This document shows, one piece after another, positions 8,754 through 17,517 of a DNA stretch of 64,000 nt. Under the pieces are notes generated by a model. The model ran no database searches. It had not been told where the DNA came from and saw nothing but the letters and a program-made list of their open reading frames with translations. The position numbers and the translations under genes are program-made. Positions within the stretch are counted from its first letter, which is position 1. Each line of letters opens with the position of its first letter. Origin of the DNA: an uncultured Lentisphaerota bacterium (GTDB lineage Bacteria; Verrucomicrobiota; Kiritimatiellia; CAIQIC01). Where the stretch lies: assembly GCA_903896925.1 (NCBI GenBank), contig CAITZM010000175.1, positions 1 through 64,000 on the forward strand, in the 5' to 3' direction.

Positions 8754-9094
8754 GCACCTGTGGGCGGGGCTTCCAGCCCCGCGAAGGTATGTTGCTTGGA
8801 TGGGGCTCGCGGGACTGGATGCCCCACCCACAAAAGAAGAAGCGTTCGTAGCCGCGCTCGTGAGAGCGCGGCCAACTGTGCCGGCAACGTCAGCTGTGCG
8901 GCGAGATGTCAGATGTTGGCTGGGCTCGGTTGGGGCGGGCCGCGTTCTGACGAACACGGCTACGGACGGGAGCTGTAGCCGCACTCGTGAGAGTGCGGCC
9001 CACTCCGCCCGGGTCCGACCGCGGCTCGCGGGGACGCTCGCCCTCCCCATAAGTTTTTTGTCCATGCTGTCCATCTTGTCCATCCGCCGCTGCC
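8754..9094. repeat. Palindrome-rich spacer
   Basis: No gene seen. The stretch holds several stem-loops: GGGCGGGGCTTCCAGCCCCG near 8762, GCCGCGCTC-GTGA-GAGCGCGGC near 8851 and GCCGCACTC-GTGA-GAGTGCGGC near 8978. The last two share the arm/loop pattern and are REP-like. A short TGTCCAT repeat lies near 9059-9085. The frame upstream of the PQQ-like gene stays open through it by chance, giving Ala/Ser/Gly-rich pseudo-protein. Confidence 0.55.
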
Positions 9095-10795
9095 TTATTT
9101 TTTCTTCGGCGCGAAAAGGTCGAATTCAAAGATGCTCGGGCCTTTGTCGCCGTCAATGTTGAGCCGGACGTGGCGCGCGGTGACAGGCTCGAACTTCACT
9201 TCCAGCTTCGCTCCGATGAGTCCGCCCTTGAAGAAGGTCTTCCAGTCCTTGCCGTCCTTGGTCTGCAACTCGAAGGACTTCACACGCACGCCGAACTGTA
9301 CGCATTCCTGGATGAGGGCGCGGTCGAAGGTCTGCTCCTTGCCGAGGTCCACTTCGAGCCAGCATTGCTTGGCGCTGCCATCGGTGGCCCAGCGCGTCTC
9401 GTCTTCGCCGTCCACGGCTTTGTCCGCGCCGTAGCGTTTGTCGTTTTGATAGACGTTGGACGCCTTCGCTCTTTTCTTCGTCGTCAGCGATTCGCCTTCG
9501 GCGGTGACGCTGATGGGCGCGATCTCGATCGCGGGCTTGTCGAGTTCGAGCGCGACGATCGTGTCAATTTCCTGCCGGCTCGCGGCGGGGACGGAAATTT
9601 CGACGCCGGTTTCGGTCTGCTTCACGGTCGCCTCGCCGCCGGTGAGGACGCTGCTCTTGACGATCTTCGCGGGCAGCGGCGGCAGCTTGAGCGTCTCTTC
9701 CGGCCAGCCGATGACGTGTATGTAAACGGTGTTGCTCTTGCGCGTGCTGACGGCGCTCTTGCTGGGCTTGTAGGGGCCGCCGCGCGTGGCGTAGATGCTC
9801 TCGCCATATTTTGCCAGCCAGTCGCCCACCTGTTTCAGGAGCCCGGCCTGCTCGGGATCAATCACGCCGTCGGGCCGCGGGCCGACGTTGAGCAGCACGT
9901 TGCCGTCGCCGCCCGCGCCGCGGACCAGCATCAGCAGGCACGCCGAGAGCGGTTTCACGCCGTCCTGCTCGCCGCCCCACGCCCACGCGTTGTGCTTCGA
10001 GACGGTCATGCACGATTCCCACGGCCGCTCCATGTTGAACCCGCCGATGCGCTGCTCCGGCGTGTCGTAGTCGCCGCCATCGCCGGTGCGGTTGTTGATC
10101 AGGATGTCCGGTTGCAGCTCGCGCACCATTTTGATCGTGTTTACGCCGCGGCCCTTGAACATCTGGGGCACATCGTTCCAGATGGTGAGCAAGGGACCGC
10201 AGTTGGTGATCAGTTCCTTGATCTGCGCGAGCAGATAGCGGTTGTACTCGTCGAGATCGGACTGCTCGCGCTTCACCTTGCCGCCGGGGCTGGTCAGGGG
10301 GAAGCCGGGGTGATGCCAGTCGCACGTGGAATAGTAGGTGCCGAACGCGATGCCCTGCTTGCGGCAGGCGTCGGCTAGTTCCTTCGTCACGTCGCGCTTG
10401 AAGGGCGAATGCATGATGTTGTAGTCGGTCTCCTTTGTTGCGAAGAGACAGAAACCGTCGTGATGCTTCGTCGTCAGCACCACATACTTCATGCCCGCCG
10501 CCTTGGCGATGCTGGCCCATTCATCAGCATTGAATTTGACCGGATTGAATTCCTTGTAGAGGCTGTCGTACTTCTCGATCGGCGTCTGCGCGCCACGCGA
10601 CCAGCCGATCTCGTGTGCGGTCAGGCTGACCGGGCCCCAGTGGATGAACATGCCGAAGCGCATGTCCTGCCACTTCTTCAGCGCCGCCGGATCGGGTTTC
10701 ATCCACGCCGGCTGGTTCGTCTCCTCCGCCATGAGCGGCAGTGCCAAGGCCAACACAGCGATGGCTCCGATAATTCGCCTTTGTATCTGTTTCAT
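9095..10795 (-). CDS. Secreted alpha-L-fucosidase (GH29) with C-terminal F5/8-type domain
   Basis: Hydrolyses terminal alpha-L-fucose. About 566 residues: signal peptide 1-21 (IIGAIAVLALALPLMA), a GH29 TIM-barrel to about residue 400 with FGMFIHWGPVS and TTKHHDGFCLF, a nucleophile region TIWNDVPQ (Asp expected), then a C-terminal discoidin-like carbohydrate-binding domain (KAVDGEDETRWATDG, CWLEVDLGKEQTFDRA). I chose the ATG at 10795 because GAGGAG lies 8 bases upstream; an ATG at 10801 is too close to it. It is the second of two tandem fucosidases and sits downstream of a symporter and a mutarotase, supporting a role in fucoside use. The two enzymes differ strongly in sequence, suggesting different linkages. 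Confidence 0.92.
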   Translation of the reverse strand: MKQIQRRIIGAIAVLALALPLMAEETNQPAWMKPDPAALKKWQDMRFGMFIHWGPVSLTAHEIGWSRGAQTPIEKYDSLYKEFNPVKFNADEWASIAKAAGMKYVVLTTKHHDGFCLFATKETDYNIMHSPFKRDVTKELADACRKQGIAFGTYYSTCDWHHPGFPLTSPGGKVKREQSDLDEYNRYLLAQIKELITNCGPLLTIWNDVPQMFKGRGVNTIKMVRELQPDILINNRTGDGGDYDTPEQRIGGFNMERPWESCMTVSKHNAWAWGGEQDGVKPLSACLLMLVRGAGGDGNVLLNVGPRPDGVIDPEQAGLLKQVGDWLAKYGESIYATRGGPYKPSKSAVSTRKSNTVYIHVIGWPEETLKLPPLPAKIVKSSVLTGGEATVKQTETGVEISVPAASRQEIDTIVALELDKPAIEIAPISVTAEGESLTTKKRAKASNVYQNDKRYGADKAVDGEDETRWATDGSAKQCWLEVDLGKEQTFDRALIQECVQFGVRVKSFELQTKDGKDWKTFFKGGLIGAKLEVKFEPVTARHVRLNIDGDKGPSIFEFDLFAPKKK

Positions 10796-10923
10796 AAGCA
10801 TGGCTCCTCTTCTTTCGTTGTCAGTCCCGGTGAACTTGAAAACAGCGCTCCAGGTTGAACGGCAGGTGCCGTGGGGTTTAGGCGGATGCACTTGTTGATC
10901 TGACTCATGTCGGTGGTTCGCGG

Positions 10924-12696
10924 TTATTCCGGCCGATAGAGTTGCAGTTCGCTGACGGCGGCCGTGTCTTTCGAGTCGTAGATTTGCAGCCGAAAAACCT
11001 GGCCGGTGACGGTCGGGAAGCTTCGTGTTGTACCGTAGCCTTCCGTTGCGCCCGCGATGATTTCTTTCCAAGGGGCGCCCTCGCGCATCTGGAGACGATA
11101 CTTCTGGCCGCGCTTGCCGGCGCCGCGATGCGGTTCATCGAGGGCCATCGCTTGGATCGGTGTCGGCTTCAGCAAATCCACTTCAATCCAGCCGTCACGC
11201 TTGCCCTTTTGTTCCTCCCAACTGCGGCCGGGGTCCCCGTCGAACGCCGCGGCGGGATTGCCGTGCGACGAACGGACCGGCTTGCCGCGTTGCGGCTGCG
11301 GTTCGACCACGGGTTCGCCGGCAATAGTCAACTTGATGACCGAGGCCACCGCGTCGGTCGGTTCTTTCGGCAAACGAACGATCATGGCGTCGCCGCGTTG
11401 TTCATATTTCAACGGTTCGTCGGGCTTCGCGAGCAGCTGCGCGGCCGTCACCTTGGCCTGCATCGGAATGCGCAGCTCGCCGTTGGCCGGCCAGTCGAAG
11501 ACATGAAAATATAGCGCGTCGCCGCGTCGCGTGCAGCGACCCCAGGAAAGAAACGGAAGCGGACTCGCCGAGGTGCCGTAAATGGCCTCGCCGTTTTTCT
11601 GCACCCACGCCCCGATGGTCGCGAGCCGCTCGACGCACGCCGGCGGAATGACGCCTTGCGCGTCCGGTCCGACATTGAGCAGGAAGTTTCCGCCCTTGTG
11701 GCAGATGTCGATCAGCTTGCGGATCAAGTCGTCGGCGCTCTTCCAGTGGGTGTCCTGATTCTTGAAGCCCCAGGTGTCGTTGATGGTCATGCACGTCTCC
11801 CAATCGCGGCCGGGATAGCCGGTGGACGGGATGTATTGTTCCGGCGTGTTGAAGTCGCCCTTGAAGCCGCCGCCGAGCCGGTTGTTGATCATCACGTTCG
11901 GCTGCGTGGCCTTGACCACGGTGAGGATTTCATCGGCCATGGCGGAGTTCATGTTCACGGCCATGTCGAACCACAATTCCGCAATCGGCCCGTAGTTCGA
12001 GAGGATTTCGCGCACCTGCGGCGCGGCGGTGGACTTGATGTAATGCATCATGTCGCCATGCTGCGCCGGGTCCCACCAGCCCTTGCTCGGCGGCTGGCCG
12101 CCCGGATTGTGCCAGTCCATCGCCTGCGAATAGTACAAACCCAAACGCATGCCCTCCTTGCGGCACGCCGCCGAAAGTTCCGCGAGCGGATCGCGCGGAA
12201 ACGGCGTCGCCTCGCGGATGTTGAAACTGCTCGCCTTGGACGGAAACATCGCGAAGCCATCGTGATGTTTCGATGTGATGACGATGTATTTCATGCCGGC
12301 GCTCTTTGCGACGCGCACCCACTCCGTCGCATCGAACTTCACCGGGTTGAATTCTTTCGCGTAGGCCGCGTAGGTTGCGACCGGGATGTTGCCGCGATCC
12401 ATGATCCACGCCCCATCCTTGTCAATCAGCCTGCCGTTGTAGCTGCCGGCGGGCACCGCGTAGAGGCCCCAGTGGATGAACAGGCCGAACTTCGCCTCGC
12501 GCCACCACGCCAGTCGCGCGCCGCGCTGCGCCGGCGTTTCGTTTTCGATGGGTGCAACGGTGGGCTGTTCGCCGGTTTTGGGCGAAACGGACGGCGGAAC
12601 AAATTTCGGGGTAGGCAGTGCGGGTGTCTGCGCCAGCGCGCCCGCGCCGAGCAGCGCCGCCGCCGCCAACAGCATGACGATCCGTTTTGTGTTCAT
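10924..12696 (-). CDS. Secreted alpha-L-fucosidase (GH29), second copy
   Basis: About 590 residues. Signal peptide IVMLLAAAALLGAGALA at residues 6-22, a proline-rich linker, then a GH29 catalytic domain with FGLFIHWGLYAVPAG, ITSKHHDGFAMFPSK and AELWFDMAVNM, where the Asp fits the GH29 nucleophile. The C-terminus has an F5/8-type domain (AAFDGDPGRSWEEQ, GWIEVDLLKPTPIQAMALDE). The ATG at 12696 has GGGAG 8 bases upstream; a TTG at 12729 is rejected. It lies 128 bp upstream of the other fucosidase on the same strand, and the two probably share a transcript. Confidence 0.92.
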   Translation of the reverse strand: MNTKRIVMLLAAAALLGAGALAQTPALPTPKFVPPSVSPKTGEQPTVAPIENETPAQRGARLAWWREAKFGLFIHWGLYAVPAGSYNGRLIDKDGAWIMDRGNIPVATYAAYAKEFNPVKFDATEWVRVAKSAGMKYIVITSKHHDGFAMFPSKASSFNIREATPFPRDPLAELSAACRKEGMRLGLYYSQAMDWHNPGGQPPSKGWWDPAQHGDMMHYIKSTAAPQVREILSNYGPIAELWFDMAVNMNSAMADEILTVVKATQPNVMINNRLGGGFKGDFNTPEQYIPSTGYPGRDWETCMTINDTWGFKNQDTHWKSADDLIRKLIDICHKGGNFLLNVGPDAQGVIPPACVERLATIGAWVQKNGEAIYGTSASPLPFLSWGRCTRRGDALYFHVFDWPANGELRIPMQAKVTAAQLLAKPDEPLKYEQRGDAMIVRLPKEPTDAVASVIKLTIAGEPVVEPQPQRGKPVRSSHGNPAAAFDGDPGRSWEEQKGKRDGWIEVDLLKPTPIQAMALDEPHRGAGKRGQKYRLQMREGAPWKEIIAGATEGYGTTRSFPTVTGQVFRLQIYDSKDTAAVSELQLYRPE

Positions 12697-12723
12697 GGCA
12701 TGGCTCCCGGTTGCGTTCAACAT

Positions 12724-12773
12724 GTCCAAACCCTGGAAAAGTTACGGTTTGGCTCTCCAAGGCTCTGGAAAAC
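12724..12773. repeat. Paired-palindrome element, intergenic copy
   Basis: TCCAAACCCTGGAAAA and, about 31 bp on, CTCCAAGGCTCTGGAAAA. It lies just upstream of the second fucosidase. On the minus strand it reads FQSLGEPNRNFSRVW, parallel to the in-frame copies in aroB (FQTLEEHTAVFSRPWK) and the pseudouridine synthase gene. Confidence 0.65.
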
Positions 12774-12838
12774 CTGGCTTTCCACTTCCCCATCCTTGCA
12801 AAATCGGTGTGGTTTGCGTTGTTGGGGTCGGGTTGTCT

Positions 12839-12864
12839 GGCGGACGGCGCGGCGCGCCGTCCCT
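12839..12864. repeat. 26-bp palindromic repeat, copy 1
   Basis: A near-palindrome beginning GGCGGACGGCGCGG and ending GCGCCGTCCCT. The identical 26 bases occur at 54815-54840. Both copies lie within about 100 bp of a paired-palindrome element, so the two repeat types seem to travel or accumulate together. A related GGGACGCCGC/GCGGCGTCC hairpin lies at about 12893-12912. Confidence 0.7.
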
Positions 12865-12952
12865 GCCTTTGCATCAGCGCGCGCGGGGTAGGGACGCCGC
12901 GCTGCGGCGTCCGCAACCCCACAAAAAATTGAAACTCCACGCTGCATTCCAC

Positions 12953-14638
12953 TCACCGGAAGATGACATAGAGCACGACCATCACGGCGAAGAGGACGCC
13001 GGCCCAGAGGCGGAAGTCGCGCGCGCCCTGCCAGGCGCCCTGCAGCGCGGAGAGGGGGTGCTCCCAGGTCAGCGCGGCGCGCGCCGCGTCCGGCGCGTCG
13101 GGTTTGAGGCGCGAGACGACGTGCAGGATGATGCTGCCGTTGATGAACAGGACGAACGACATCACCATGTAGTTGATGTAGTAGGCCTTCACGACGTGGA
13201 CATCGAACCACGTCAGCAGGTCCAGCCAGTGGCCGCCGCCGACGCCCCGGGCCCAGTCCATCGGGGCGTAGAGGGTGAGGAAGGTGATGAGGCAGATGAC
13301 GAAGCCGCCCCACAGCGCGGCGAGCGCGCCGCGGTAGGAGGCGCCGCGCCAGAAGATGCCCCAGAAGAAGACGGTCGAGACCGGCGGCGCGATGAAGCAG
13401 AGCATCATGCTGACGCCGTCGAAGATGGTCTTGAAGTTGGCGACCAGCGGCGTCCAGATGATGGCGATGACGATGCCGACGAGCGTGGCGATGCGGCCGA
13501 CGTGGATCGTCTCACGCTCGGACGCCTGCGGCCGGATGCGGCGGTAGAGGTCGTAGCTGAACAGCGTCGCCATCGAGTTGAGCGAGCCGGAGATCGGGCC
13601 CATCAGCGCCGCGAGCAGCGCGGCTGCGATCACGCCGCGCAGGCCGAGCGGCAGCAGGTCCTGGATCATCGTCGCGTAGACCTCGTCGGTCTTGAGGACG
13701 GGGTGCTGGTAGGTGAGGCCGAGATAGACCAGGCCGGGCAGCACGAACACAAACACCGGCAGGATTTTGATGAAGCCGGCGAAGAGCGCGCCGTTGCGCG
13801 CGTCGCTTTCGCTCTTCGCGCCGAGGACGCGCTGGACGATCGTCTGGTCGGCGCACCAGTACCAGATGCTGATGACGGGATAGCCGAGCATCATGCTGAA
13901 CCACGGCATGCCGGAAGGGTCGCCGGCGGGACGCAGCACGGAGAAGGTCGCGGACGGGTTCGTTTTCGCGGCCTCGCCGACGAGGCGGATCATTTCGTGG
14001 AGGCCGCCGCATTTGACGATGCCCAGGATCGTGATCAGGATCGAGCCGATGAGCAGCACGATGGTGCCGACGCTCTCGGTCATGACCACGGCGGTCAGGC
14101 CGCCGACCGCGGCATAGAGGCCGGTCAGCACGGTGATGGTGATGACCGAGACCCAGACGTCGATGCCGAAGAGCGCGTGCAGGATCAGCGAGCCGGCGTA
14201 GAGGGAGAAGCCGATGTGGATGAAGATGGCGTTGAAGATGGAGATGACCGCGAGGAAGTCGCGGCAGCCCTGGCCGTAGCGGCGCTGGAGGAAGTCCGGC
14301 AGCGTCGGCACGCGCGTCTTGATGTAGAACGGCACGAAGAAGAAGGCCAGCGCGATCAGGGCGAAGGCCGCCATCCACTCGAAGTTGCCGAAGACGAGGC
14401 CGTTGATGTAGCCCTGCTGCGCGAGCGAGACGAGGTGCAGCGCGGAGATGTTCGTCGAGAACAGCGCGAGGCCGATCGTCAGCCAGCTCAGCGAATGCCC
14501 GGCGAGGAAGTAGCCCTCGCCGGTCTCCGAGCGCTTCCGCTGCCGCCAGCCCATGTACAGGCCGAAGGCGACGACGCCGACGAGGTAGACGATCAACACC
14601 GACAGATCCAACGCGCCGAATTTCACTGTCCCAGTCAT
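12953..14638 (-). CDS. Sodium:solute symporter (SLC5/SSS family)
   Basis: Inner-membrane protein of about 561 residues with roughly 13-14 hydrophobic segments, taking up a sugar or sugar acid with Na+. The N-terminal GYFLAGHSLSWLTIGLALFSTNIS is the SSS family signature region, and the core includes GGLTAVVMTESVG and ALMGPISGSLNSMATLFSYDLY. The ATG at 14638 has GGAGG 4 bases upstream. A longer frame to 14692 runs into a heptamer array and is rejected. Lying between the mutarotase and the fucosidases on the same strand, it probably imports the released deoxy-sugar. Substrate specificity is inference. Confidence 0.9.
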   Translation of the reverse strand: MTGTVKFGALDLSVLIVYLVGVVAFGLYMGWRQRKRSETGEGYFLAGHSLSWLTIGLALFSTNISALHLVSLAQQGYINGLVFGNFEWMAAFALIALAFFFVPFYIKTRVPTLPDFLQRRYGQGCRDFLAVISIFNAIFIHIGFSLYAGSLILHALFGIDVWVSVITITVLTGLYAAVGGLTAVVMTESVGTIVLLIGSILITILGIVKCGGLHEMIRLVGEAAKTNPSATFSVLRPAGDPSGMPWFSMMLGYPVISIWYWCADQTIVQRVLGAKSESDARNGALFAGFIKILPVFVFVLPGLVYLGLTYQHPVLKTDEVYATMIQDLLPLGLRGVIAAALLAALMGPISGSLNSMATLFSYDLYRRIRPQASERETIHVGRIATLVGIVIAIIWTPLVANFKTIFDGVSMMLCFIAPPVSTVFFWGIFWRGASYRGALAALWGGFVICLITFLTLYAPMDWARGVGGGHWLDLLTWFDVHVVKAYYINYMVMSFVLFINGSIILHVVSRLKPDAPDAARAALTWEHPLSALQGAWQGARDFRLWAGVLFAVMVVLYVIFR

Positions 14639-14663
14639 GAGGCCTCCGCTTGTAAGGAAGAAT

Positions 14664-14704
14664 TCGAACATCGAACACCGCACATCGAACATTCAACATC
14701 GAAG
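14664..14704. repeat. Heptamer array (TCGAACA type)
   Basis: Six successive 7-bp units such as TCGAACA, CCGCACA and TTCAACA. An array of the reverse complement (TGTTCGA units) lies at 14852-14893, so the two flank about 150 bp as imperfect inverted repeats. Non-coding, upstream of the symporter. Confidence 0.65.
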
Positions 14705-14851
14705 TGGGGACATCGTTCGGTGCTCATGGTCGTGTCTCCCCATAAACGGCCATGCCAGACCTCGACAGGGAAGTAGCTCCAGACTCGAAAAATTTAAATG
14801 AACTCCTCTCCTGCATGGTGTGAGCAAGCGTTACAGGTGCTGCCTGCCGGC

Positions 14852-14893
14852 CTTCGATGTTCGATGTTGGATGTTCATTGTTCGATTTTCGCC
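14852..14893. repeat. Heptamer array (TGTTCGA type)
   Basis: Units TGTTCGA, TGTTGGA and TGTTCAT in tandem. It is the inverse of the array at 14664-14704 and matches the array at 34921-34961 in both unit and orientation. It lies just after the mutarotase gene. Confidence 0.65.
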
Positions 14894-14919
14894 TTGCTGC
14901 CGTGATTCCTCACCCACGA

Positions 14920-15702
14920 TCAATCGCAGTGGAAAACTTCTTCCATGCCGTCCCAGGTTTTGCCCTTGGCGGCGGCGGCGGGCAGGGGCGACTGGCAGGC
15001 GTCGGTCTGTTTCCACCAGCGTTGCGTGATGGTGTCCTTCGCCATCGCGGCCATGTCGCCCTCGAAGTCCTTGCCGGTGTATTCGAAATAGCTGAACAGG
15101 TAGAGTTTGCCGCCGATCTCCTTGAGGAAGATGCTGTAGTTGCGGATGTGGCTGCCGGCGATCTGCGCATTGACGCCGCGCCACGGGGTGGAGTGCAGCG
15201 TGCGATACCAGGCTTCCTTCTCCGGCAGCAGGCCGGTGATCATGCCGTAGCGCGCACCCTCGGCACCGGGTGTCCTTTCGCCGGGGAAGTAGAACACCTC
15301 CTCGAGGTCGTCCCAGATTTTGAGCTTTGCGGCGGCTTCCGGCAGCGGCTGCTGGCACGGATCGGTCTCGCGCCACCAGCGCTGCGTCTCGGGGTCGCTG
15401 GCCATTTTCTTCATGTCGGCGGCGAAATCCTGGCCGGTGTATTCGAGATAGCTGAACAGGAAGGGCTGGCCCGCGATTTCCTTGAGATAGATCGAATAAT
15501 TCCGGATGTGGCTTTCCTTGATGCGCGCGAGCACGGTGGGCCAGCAGTGGGCGTGCAGTTCCTTGTAGTGCGCGGCCTTCTCGGCCTTCAGTCCCGTCAC
15601 CCACGCGAACCGCTGCGGCGCGGGCGCCTGGGGCGTCGTCGCGCAACCCGCGTTCATCAGCACCGCCGCCAACCCCGCCAGCATGAGCACGCGCATTTTC
15701 AT
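14920..15702 (-). CDS. Lipoprotein with two tandem L-rhamnose/L-fucose mutarotase-like domains
   Basis: A 260-residue protein. A lipoprotein signal ends in LMNAGC (Cys about residue 20). Two similar domains of about 110 residues follow. Each has an opening VTGL or ITGL segment, SHIRNYSI, FSYLEYTG or FSYFEYTG, a QRWW motif and a final EEVF. These match the L-rhamnose mutarotase family, which interconverts sugar anomers. Usual members are single-domain and cytoplasmic, so a tandem, membrane-anchored form is unusual. The ATG at 15702 has GGGGAG 6 bases upstream. It probably supplies the right anomer for the symporter downstream. Confidence 0.88.
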   Translation of the reverse strand: MKMRVLMLAGLAAVLMNAGCATTPQAPAPQRFAWVTGLKAEKAAHYKELHAHCWPTVLARIKESHIRNYSIYLKEIAGQPFLFSYLEYTGQDFAADMKKMASDPETQRWWRETDPCQQPLPEAAAKLKIWDDLEEVFYFPGERTPGAEGARYGMITGLLPEKEAWYRTLHSTPWRGVNAQIAGSHIRNYSIFLKEIGGKLYLFSYFEYTGKDFEGDMAAMAKDTITQRWWKQTDACQSPLPAAAAKGKTWDGMEEVFHCD

Positions 15703-15805
15703 TTTGTCTCCCCGCCGAAAGCCGAATGATTTTGAATGCCCGCATGCTAGCGGACGGGCGGGATTGTGTCTTGCTATTTTTCAGGGCGGTGGATATTGAA
15801 CATTC
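15703..15805. promoter_or_regulatory. Divergent promoter region, mutarotase/AraC regulator
   Basis: 103 bp between two divergent genes must hold both promoters. An imperfect inverted repeat lies near 15739-15761 (GCCCG, then GCATGCTAGC, then CGGGC) and is a candidate AraC-type operator. I could not fix convincing -10/-35 boxes. Confidence 0.4.
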
Positions 15806-16840
15806 ATGGCTCAGGTGCTTCCACGGCCGCCGCTCTATCGCGACGGTGGACAGGTTTACCGCATTGATTCGTGCGGGCCCCAGCGCGCCGCCGTCGCGGC
15901 GGGGAAGATCAAGTTCCACGCGCTGACCCACGGCCACTACCCCGGCGCCGAGCTGCCTCCGAACGTTTTGCCCGGCGTCACAAGCCTCGGGCACTGGGAC
16001 GCGTGGGCAGCGCAGGACTGGGGCCTCGAAGATCATCGCAACGAAGGCATCGAAATCGTCTTCCTCGAAACCGGCCGGATGCCGTTCATCGTGGACGGCC
16101 ACACGCTCGCGCTCGAGCCCGGCGATCTGACCATCACGCGCCCGTGGCAGCTGCATCGCCTCGGCGACCCGCATATCGGCCCCGGCCGGCTGCACTGGCT
16201 CATCCTCGACGTGGGCGTGCGCCGGCCCAGCCAAGCCTGGCAGTGGCCGCCGTGGGTCATGTTGGAGGCCTCCGACCTAGAGGAGCTGACCGACAAGCTG
16301 CGCCTCAACGAGCAACCCGTCTGGCGCAGCACACCGGAGATCGCGCACAACTTTGCCGAGCTTGCCCAGTGCGTCGAGCAGCACGGCCGCACCCGGATCG
16401 TCTCGCGCCTCACGGTGCACCTGAACCATCTCCTCTTGAGCCTGCTCGAAGCCCTGTGCGCGCAATGCCGCCGCGCCGACAGCAAATTGATCACCCGCCA
16501 GCGCACGGTGGATCTCTTTCTGAAAGATCTTGCGAACAATCCGGCCAGCCTCGCCGAGCCGTGGACGCTAGAAGCGCTGGCCGCGCAGTGCGGCATGGGC
16601 CTGACGCAATTCGGCGAACACTGTCACAGCCTGACGAATCTTTCGCCGAAGCAGTACTTGATCCGCTGCCGCCTCGAACAAGCTGCGCGCTGTCTGCGCG
16701 AAGAGCAACGCCGCTCCATCACGTCCATCGCGCTCGATTGCGGCTTCGCCTCCAGCCAGTATTTCGCCACCACCTTCCGCCGGCGCTTCGGCTGCGCTCC
16801 GCTGGCCTGGCGCCGACTGAAATCCGCCAAGCTTCGCTGA
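15806..16840 (+). CDS. AraC-family transcriptional regulator
   Basis: A 344-residue regulator with an N-terminal cupin sensor domain (EIVFLETGRMPFIVDGHTLALEPGDLTITRPWQLH, split here at about residues 90-125) and a C-terminal AraC double helix-turn-helix. The second HTH has ITSIALDCGFASSQYFATTF followed by RRRFGCAPLAWRR, the family signature. It is transcribed divergently from the mutarotase-symporter-fucosidase block and is the obvious candidate to activate it in response to L-fucose, L-rhamnose or a related sugar. This is inference from position. Confidence 0.9.
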   Translation: MAQVLPRPPLYRDGGQVYRIDSCGPQRAAVAAGKIKFHALTHGHYPGAELPPNVLPGVTSLGHWDAWAAQDWGLEDHRNEGIEIVFLETGRMPFIVDGHTLALEPGDLTITRPWQLHRLGDPHIGPGRLHWLILDVGVRRPSQAWQWPPWVMLEASDLEELTDKLRLNEQPVWRSTPEIAHNFAELAQCVEQHGRTRIVSRLTVHLNHLLLSLLEALCAQCRRADSKLITRQRTVDLFLKDLANNPASLAEPWTLEALAAQCGMGLTQFGEHCHSLTNLSPKQYLIRCRLEQAARCLREEQRRSITSIALDCGFASSQYFATTFRRRFGCAPLAWRRLKSAKLR

Positions 16841-16899
16841 ATCCGGGCGGACAAAGCGACGGTGTATGACGTCCATGCCGCGGGGCCCGTCGCCTCGCT

Positions 16900-17517
16900 C
16901 TAGGGCGGTGGTGCGCCGGGCGCGTTCGTCCGCGCCGCCGCCGGTGGCGGCTGGTTCACGCGGGCGATGATGGCGGCGGTGATGTCGAGCTGGGCGTCGG
17001 CGTGGAGCACGCCGCCGACTCCGCTTTGTGCCGCCAACGGCGAGCTGTCGATGACGAGCGCGAGGTGGTGTTCGGCGGCATAGGCCCGGATCTGCGCCTG
17101 GACCTCGGCGAAATACTGCTGCCGCACCTCCTGCAGCCGCGTGTCCAGTTGCCGGCGGTTGGCCTCGTCGGCCCGCAGGATTCTGGCTTCGATCACCCGG
17201 AAATCGTGCAGCTTGGCCTCAGCTTGCTCGCGGCGCCGGGCCCGCTCGGTCTCCGTCAAGGTGCTTTTCAGCGCCTCGAGGTTGAGTTGCCGCAATTCGT
17301 CCTTGCGCTGGTCGAGGTCGTCCACCATCCGCTTGCGCTCCGCGGACTGCCTGGCGGTCTGCTCGTTGAGTTGTGCGATGATCTGCTTGAGTTGCTGGTG
17401 TTCCTTGAAGATCTGTTCGATGTTCGCCACGGCCAGGGCGGGCTCGCCGGCCCGGCCGGGGGAGAGGACGGAGCTCAACAGCAGCGCGCATCCGCACCAC
17501 AGTATTTTTTGATTCAT
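16900..17517 (-). CDS. OmpH/Skp-like periplasmic chaperone
   Basis: About 205 residues. Signal peptide (LWCGCALLLSSVLSPGRA), then AVANIEQIFKEHQQLKQI and a long heptad-rich coiled coil (about residues 45-130) typical of Skp/OmpH, then an alpha/beta tail with LALVIDSSPL and a Pro/Ala-rich end. Skp holds unfolded outer-membrane proteins in the periplasm. The ATG at 17517 has GAGGG 6 bases upstream; a longer frame upstream has no coding character. No bamA or lpx genes are adjacent, so it may be one of several paralogues in this genome. Confidence 0.82.
   Translation of the reverse strand: MNQKILWCGCALLLSSVLSPGRAGEPALAVANIEQIFKEHQQLKQIIAQLNEQTARQSAERKRMVDDLDQRKDELRQLNLEALKSTLTETERARRREQAEAKLHDFRVIEARILRADEANRRQLDTRLQEVRQQYFAEVQAQIRAYAAEHHLALVIDSSPLAAQSGVGGVLHADAQLDITAAIIARVNQPPPAAARTNAPGAPPP

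Noticed and set aside
7389-9083. Start of the PQQ-like gene at 9083
   Set aside because: The first 110 codons would be translated palindromic repeat DNA, with the signal peptide placed internally at residue 111.
10796-11071. 92-codon N-terminal extension of the first fucosidase
   Set aside because: It overlaps the end of the second fucosidase gene, lacks coding signs, and a signal peptide with good ribosome site begins at 10795.
12476-14776. 766-codon plus-strand frame opposite the symporter gene
   Set aside because: Low-complexity Asp/Glu/Arg/Ala sequence typical of an antisense frame in high-GC DNA.
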